DNA from: Phenylobacterium aquaticum
Lineage (GTDB): Bacteria > Pseudomonadota > Alphaproteobacteria > Caulobacterales > Caulobacteraceae
Length of the DNA: 64,000 nt
NCBI RefSeq assembly: GCF_022695515.1
Contig: NZ_JALDPT010000001.1
Coordinates: 186,001 to 250,000 of the forward strand
Direction of reading: 5' to 3'
Translations under genes and position numbers: made by a program
Shown here: positions 60,456 to 64,000 of the stretch, in pieces
Numbering within the stretch: the stretch's first letter is position 1
Layout: each line of letters begins with the position of its first letter
Notes under the pieces: model-generated
Told to the model about the DNA's origin: nothing
What the model saw: the letters and a program-made list of their open reading frames with translations, nothing else
Databases searched by the model: none

Positions 60456-60770
60456 ATGGGCAACGTGACTCCAATGATGCCGTCGGCCGTTTGGGCGGCG
60501 CTGGAGCGCCTTCTGGAGGTGGCCCGGGCGGACACGCACCAGGCCCGCTACGTTGCTAATTTCCTCCTGGCCTGGTGGAACGCCGGCGATCTCGGCGGAT
60601 TCGACCTGACCGAGGCCTGGGGATTGGACGAGGCCTTGCGCGAGGACCTGGTGACGCTGTTCGGCTTCGTCGCCCGTAACAAGGTCTATCCCAGCGCCTT
60701 CAGCTTCCGATCTGAATTCGAGGACCTGGTTCGCCAGTGGCGACCCCAGGTGCTTTCCGAAGAGATTTGA
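60456..60770 (+). CDS. Small protein (DUF7673-like)
   Basis: 104 residues. VWAALERLLEVARADTHQARYVANFLLAWWNAGDLGGFDLTEAWGLDEALREDLVTLFGFVARN is a compact helical domain that I associate with DUF7673, found on alphaproteobacterial plasmids. ATG at 60456 after GGAGA. It is 11 bases from the toxin stop and so likely co-transcribed. Function unknown. Confidence 0.68.
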   Translation: MGNVTPMMPSAVWAALERLLEVARADTHQARYVANFLLAWWNAGDLGGFDLTEAWGLDEALREDLVTLFGFVARNKVYPSAFSFRSEFEDLVRQWRPQVLSEEI

Positions 60771-60904
60771 CGAACGCCGGCGGTCCAGACCCACCTATGG
60801 GGAGCGGGTAGGGTTACCTATCGCCGTCGCGGCCGCGCTGGCGCCAGTATGGAGCCGAAGCTTGTCACGTCCCGAGGCGGCGAGCCCCACGGTCAGAGGC
60901 CCCC

Positions 60905-61126
60905 ATGGTTGAGACAGACAACAGCGACCTGGTCCACGCGACAGGACTGGCGATCGCTCTGATCGGCATGCTGCTGGAGGGACGCGAGGTCCTGCCGAAA
61001 GGCGAGTTCAATCGCCATTTGGGGAACCTGGCGCGTGTGACGGCCGAGGTCGAGCCCACACAAGGGGACATCTTGGAGAGGTGGGCGGAGATCTCGGCGA
61101 AGATCGGTCGCGCGGCGGCCCATTAG
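60905..61126 (+). CDS. Small hypothetical protein
   Basis: 73 residues: VETDNSDLVHATGLAIALIGMLLEGREVLPKGEFNRHLGNLARVT and an amphipathic C-terminus. The amino acid composition is normal, unlike the reverse-strand frame. AGAGG lies eight bases before the ATG. Family not recognised. It is the last plus-strand gene before the convergent parB-like gene. Confidence 0.55.
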   Translation: MVETDNSDLVHATGLAIALIGMLLEGREVLPKGEFNRHLGNLARVTAEVEPTQGDILERWAEISAKIGRAAAH

Positions 61127-61206
61127 CCGGCGACGCCGACACGGGGGTCAGGACCCTCGAAGATCCGTTCTGCTCTGATCAGGCGTGAACCGGCGAGGGC
61201 TCATAA

Positions 61207-61235
61207 CGATAGCCCGGCGCGTGGCCGGGCTATCG
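61207..61235 (-). terminator. Terminator of the long ParB gene
   Basis: CGATAGCCCGGC-CACGC-GCCGGGCTATCG (minus strand, 61236-61207 region) is a perfect 12-bp stem 22 bases after the stop codon at 61257, followed by TTATGAG. It could serve both convergent genes. Confidence 0.65.
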
Positions 61236-61256
61236 CCGCTGTTGCAGGGCGGGCGA

Positions 61257-63266
61257 TCAGGCCGCGATCTGAACCGCCGGCTCATTCTGCATCGGAGCCT
61301 CCACGGGCCCGTCCGCCTCGGTCTCGCCCTCGCTCGCCTCGACCTCGATGGCCCGATCCCAGGCCAGGGCGGCCGGGGCCCACTGCCGCTCGGCGGCCGC
61401 CTCGCCGACGAAGGCGACCAGGTCGTCCTTCTTCAGCGTCTTGGCCCGGTCGTCCTCGGCCTCCATCTCGTCCAGCAGCGATAGGAGCTGCTTCTTGGAG
61501 TGAACGGCGAGATAGCCGGCGTCCGGGGTCCAGTGGGCGGAGATGTCGGCGCCGCAGAGCGCGGCGATCTCGGCCGCCTCGGCCCGGGCCCCGTGGCGGA
61601 TCATCGAGGTGCGGGCCTCGCGCAGGTTCAGGGAGATGGCGGTCAGCTCAGCGAGCAGGGCCATCTTCTCCCCGTGCGCCAGGGTCTCGACCCAGGTGAT
61701 CGGCCGCAAGCCCGAGGCCTTGTAGGCCGCCCGTTTGGCGTCGAGGCGGTCCTTCACCTCGCCGTCCAAAGCCGCGATCGGCGGGGTCGAGCCGCGGCTG
61801 TAACGCACGCCCGAGATCTGCAGCGCCGAGGCGTCGAGGCCGCCGGACGAGTGCAGGGCCAGTTGCTTGAACAGCTGCGCCACCAGCACCGTCAACGCCG
61901 CGCCGGGATCGTCGGCCAGATCGCGGATCAGGCCGCGCGTGGCGACGTCGGTGCGGGTCTCGTGGAAGACGTGGCTCGAGCCGTCGACCTCGACATCGGC
62001 CTTCGGCACCTCGACGTCGGCCACGGCGCGGCCATAGCGGCCGCCGACCTCGGCGCCCTCGTCGTCGTCTTCCTCGTCCTCGATCTCTTCCGGCAACTCG
62101 CTCGCCGGCAGCGGGACCGAGTAGAAGCTCGCCGCGAAGCCGTAGTCCGACCCGGCCGGCGACAGGATCACCGCGCCGATCTTGCAGCGGCTGAGCGGCG
62201 CCCCGGCGACGGCGGCCATGGCGCTGACCAGGGGGCCGAAGGCGCTGGGCGCATCGTCCGCCTGCGGATCGACGTCCTGCAGGTCGGACGACAGCTGCGT
62301 GACCCGGTAGTTGGCGTCGTTCAGCGCCGTGGTCTGCGCCTCGGTCAAGTCCGGACGGTAGACATAGGGGAGGCGGGAAAAGCCCGCGGGCGCGCCGAAG
62401 TCGCCGTCGTCACCGAGATAGACCGCCAGGCCCTCCGCCTGCAGATGCGCCACGATGGGCTGAACGCGCTCGCGCCAGGCCGCGGACAGGATCTCCGGAT
62501 CGAGCAGGGCGTCGGGGAGTTCGGCGAACAGGTCCGAGCTGACCCGGCCGCCGGCGGCGACGTAACGATCCATGCCCACGAGGGTGAAGCGCGGGTCGTC
62601 GACCGTGACGCGGCCGCGGGTCACTAGGCCCTTCAGCTGGTAGTCCTGGAAATAGCCGTCGAGCGCGGTCTGGGCGATTTCGGCCTGCTGCTTCTTGTCG
62701 CCGATGCGCGCGAACAGGCGGACCTGCTTCAAGGTCAGCTTGCCGGCGCGCAAGGCCTTCAGCACGTTGGGATGGACGGCCGCCAAGGCCTCCAACCGCT
62801 TGATCTCCAGCTCGGCGTAGCCCAGGGCCGCGGCGATGGCCCCGGTGTCCAGCTTGGTCTTGCGCAGCTTGCCGATGGCGGTGATCACGTCGGCGATGTG
62901 AACCGGAGCGTGCTCGGTCGCCGGCAGCATCACGCCGGCCACTTGTTGGGCCTTGGTCTCGGCCAGCAGGCAGTCGACCTCATAGTCGTCGGTGACCTCG
63001 CCGCGCTCGGCCAGCAGCAGCAGGCCGAAGCGCCGGCGACGGCCGTCCAGCGCCATGTAGCGCTGCTCGCCCTTCCGGCCGGGCCGCACGATCGGCGGGA
63101 TCACCACGCCGGCGGCCAGGATGGTGTCGGCGAGCTGGGGCACGCCGTCGTCGGCGGGCTCCTTGAAGCGGAGGTTCTCCGGCGCAAGGCCAAGGTCGCC
63201 GAGGCGGACCTTGATCGAAGTCATTGGGGTCGGCGTCGCGGCCGGGACGGTCTGGGTGTCGGTCAT
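61257..63266 (-). CDS. Long ParB/Spo0J-like protein
   Basis: 669 residues, about twice the length of partition ParB. The N-terminal ParB/sulfiredoxin-like domain has [55 protein letters not shown], with DGRRRR in place of the usual GERR. A middle helical domain ([45 protein letters not shown]) and a long acidic C-terminal part follow. Proteins like this are found with the strawberry-notch and toprim genes on plasmids and are thought to be nucleases or DNA-entry factors rather than partition proteins. It overlaps none of its neighbours. Confidence 0.85.
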   Translation of the reverse strand: MTDTQTVPAATPTPMTSIKVRLGDLGLAPENLRFKEPADDGVPQLADTILAAGVVIPPIVRPGRKGEQRYMALDGRRRRFGLLLLAERGEVTDDYEVDCLLAETKAQQVAGVMLPATEHAPVHIADVITAIGKLRKTKLDTGAIAAALGYAELEIKRLEALAAVHPNVLKALRAGKLTLKQVRLFARIGDKKQQAEIAQTALDGYFQDYQLKGLVTRGRVTVDDPRFTLVGMDRYVAAGGRVSSDLFAELPDALLDPEILSAAWRERVQPIVAHLQAEGLAVYLGDDGDFGAPAGFSRLPYVYRPDLTEAQTTALNDANYRVTQLSSDLQDVDPQADDAPSAFGPLVSAMAAVAGAPLSRCKIGAVILSPAGSDYGFAASFYSVPLPASELPEEIEDEEDDDEGAEVGGRYGRAVADVEVPKADVEVDGSSHVFHETRTDVATRGLIRDLADDPGAALTVLVAQLFKQLALHSSGGLDASALQISGVRYSRGSTPPIAALDGEVKDRLDAKRAAYKASGLRPITWVETLAHGEKMALLAELTAISLNLREARTSMIRHGARAEAAEIAALCGADISAHWTPDAGYLAVHSKKQLLSLLDEMEAEDDRAKTLKKDDLVAFVGEAAAERQWAPAALAWDRAIEVEASEGETEADGPVEAPMQNEPAVQIAA

Positions 63267-63296
63267 CGGGGTCAGGCTCCAGCGCCTGGGCGAGGG

Positions 63297-64000
63297 TCAT
63301 CCTGCCCCTGGGCGCACCCGCCCCATCCCTTCCTCCCTCCTTTGGCCCCTCAGGTCCCGGACAGGATCGAAGAGCCCCGCGGCTTCGGCCTCGTTCCAAT
63401 CCCCAAATCCTACCGGCGGCAGGGCGACCCGGGCCTTCAGGCCGGCGGCCGCCAGGCCCGCCCGCAACTGCTCGGCAGACGCCTCGCCATCAAGGCCGCG
63501 ATCGGCGGCGATCAACACCTCGCGCACGCCCTCAGGCGGGCGCCAGCGGCGTAGGTTGCGGGTCGACATCAGCGCCCAGGCCGGCAGGCCAAAGCGCGCG
63601 CTGGCCGAGAGCGTCGTGAACAGGCCCTCGCCGACCAGCAACTGCGGCGCGGCCGGATCGAGCCGGACCGCGCAGCTGGCCGGCGACGGCCCCACGGTCT
63701 TGCGGCTCAGGCGCAGGTCGATCGCGCGACGGGCGTTCGGGGCCAGATAGGTGACCTCGACGGCGGTGAACGCGCCGTCCTTGTCGCTGATCGCCGCCAG
63801 CAGGGCCGGCCGATGATGCCGGCTCTCGGCATAGGCCGAGACGGGCGTCTGGCCACCGTGGCGCAGCACCTCCGGGCCGGGCAGGAGGCGGCTGATCCCC
63901 CGCTGGGCGCAATGACGCGCCGACAAGGTGCCGGCCAGCGGCCGGCCCGCCTCCCAGATCCGCAAGGCGGCCTGGCGCCGTTCGAGCCCGGTCGCGCCTG
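63297..64000 (-). CDS. Toprim-domain (primase-like) protein, C-terminal part
   Basis: The frame is open to the window edge, so the N-terminus is missing; 234 codons are visible. The toprim core is seen in LLVGEGLFTTLSASARFGLPAWALMS (Glu motif) and EVLIAADRGLDGE, where the usual acidic D-x-D reads D-R-G-L-D. This fits the DUF7146/toprim primase-like family that accompanies the long ParB and strawberry-notch genes. It probably makes primers for complementary strand synthesis. The stop lies 31 bases before the long ParB start. Confidence 0.75.
   Translation of the reverse strand, partial: GATGLERRQAALRIWEAGRPLAGTLSARHCAQRGISRLLPGPEVLRHGGQTPVSAYAESRHHRPALLAAISDKDGAFTAVEVTYLAPNARRAIDLRLSRKTVGPSPASCAVRLDPAAPQLLVGEGLFTTLSASARFGLPAWALMSTRNLRRWRPPEGVREVLIAADRGLDGEASAEQLRAGLAAAGLKARVALPPVGFGDWNEAEAAGLFDPVRDLRGQRREEGMGRVRPGAG
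63310..63341 (-). promoter_or_regulatory. Family B leader, copy 5 (long ParB)
   Basis: On the minus strand: AGGAGGGAGGAAGGGATGGG, then hairpin GGGCG-GGTG-CGCCC (63323-63310). It lies within the last codons of the toprim gene, 44 bases before the ParB start. The purine tract is conserved; the loop differs. Confidence 0.5.

Noticed and set aside
61257-63266. Long ParB as the plasmid partition protein
   Set aside because: It is twice the usual size, has an altered GERR motif and is far from parA; the parB at 41892-42928 is the natural partner.
1-64000. CRISPR arrays, rRNA genes and insertion sequences
   Set aside because: I saw no regularly spaced direct repeats other than the iterons, no rRNA-like sequence and no transposase.

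Overview
The window is about two-thirds GC and looks like a large plasmid or integrated plasmid-like element from a Caulobacterales-type alphaproteobacterium (Caulobacter, Phenylobacterium or Brevundimonas relatives). The clues are a GcrA paralogue, an orphan FlgC, and a gene block of RepA-type initiator, ParA, ParB, SSB, strawberry-notch helicase and toprim primase that I associate with plasmids of this group. Functions were assigned by reading the protein sequences; no database search was run. Region 1, about 1-16.6 kb, is a copper/heavy-metal resistance island. It holds a multicopper oxidase (pcoA) and outer-membrane PcoB, a PepSY protein, an AraC regulator, a methyltransferase, two acyltransferase-3 membrane proteins, a small membrane pair with a divergent TetR, a four-helix-bundle Cys-rich copper protein, CopZ, CusF, and the operon copA ATPase - cueR - YtkA/FixH-like. 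A DUF305 protein and a three-gene set resembling cnrYXH (anti-sigma, periplasmic metal sensor, ECF sigma) follow. Two near-identical CueR-type promoters (TTGACC-N19-TACGTG around a 15-bp palindrome) tie the copper genes together. Region 2, about 16.5-32.1 kb, is a defence island. It has a putative PD-(D/E)XK nuclease, an orphan flgC beside a perfect 49-nt palindrome, a divergent pair of XRE regulators around an 18-bp palindrome, a complete qatABCD locus whose QatD carries an extra C-terminal domain with a HEPN-like RNPTAH motif, an Eco29kI-like restriction-modification system (RHH regulator, C5-cytosine methylase, GIY-YIG nuclease), a strongly structured non-coding stretch, a tRNA-like gene with an interrupted anticodon loop, and an AbiEi/AbiEii toxin-antitoxin pair. 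Region 3, about 32-41 kb, is for mobilisation: ATP-grasp and CDF genes, trbB, traG, a MobQ-type relaxase, a candidate oriT (38.6 kb) with a GCGCCCTTGG nick-like core, a coiled-coil protein, a SleB-like hydrolase and a TraF-type peptidase. The rest of the trb set is absent here. Region 4, about 41-46.3 kb, is replication and partition: a frameshifted parB, parA, rep, four copies of an 18-bp palindrome (likely parS) and 22-bp-spaced iterons. Region 5, about 46.3-64 kb, is mostly minus-strand genes transcribed toward oriT: ssb1, a 71-aa protein, a DUF2493/SLOG protein, a DpdA/TGT-like enzyme, gcrA, radC, a DUF7007-like protein, two PP-loop enzymes, an MTase-strawberry-notch helicase fusion, a long ParB and a toprim primase. 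A plus-strand ssb2 and a TacA-TacT-type toxin-antitoxin pair interrupt it. This layout fits a conjugative leading region. Two families of repeated, hairpin-forming 5' leaders (family A at three genes, family B at five) are the most interesting structure here that ordinary annotation would miss.
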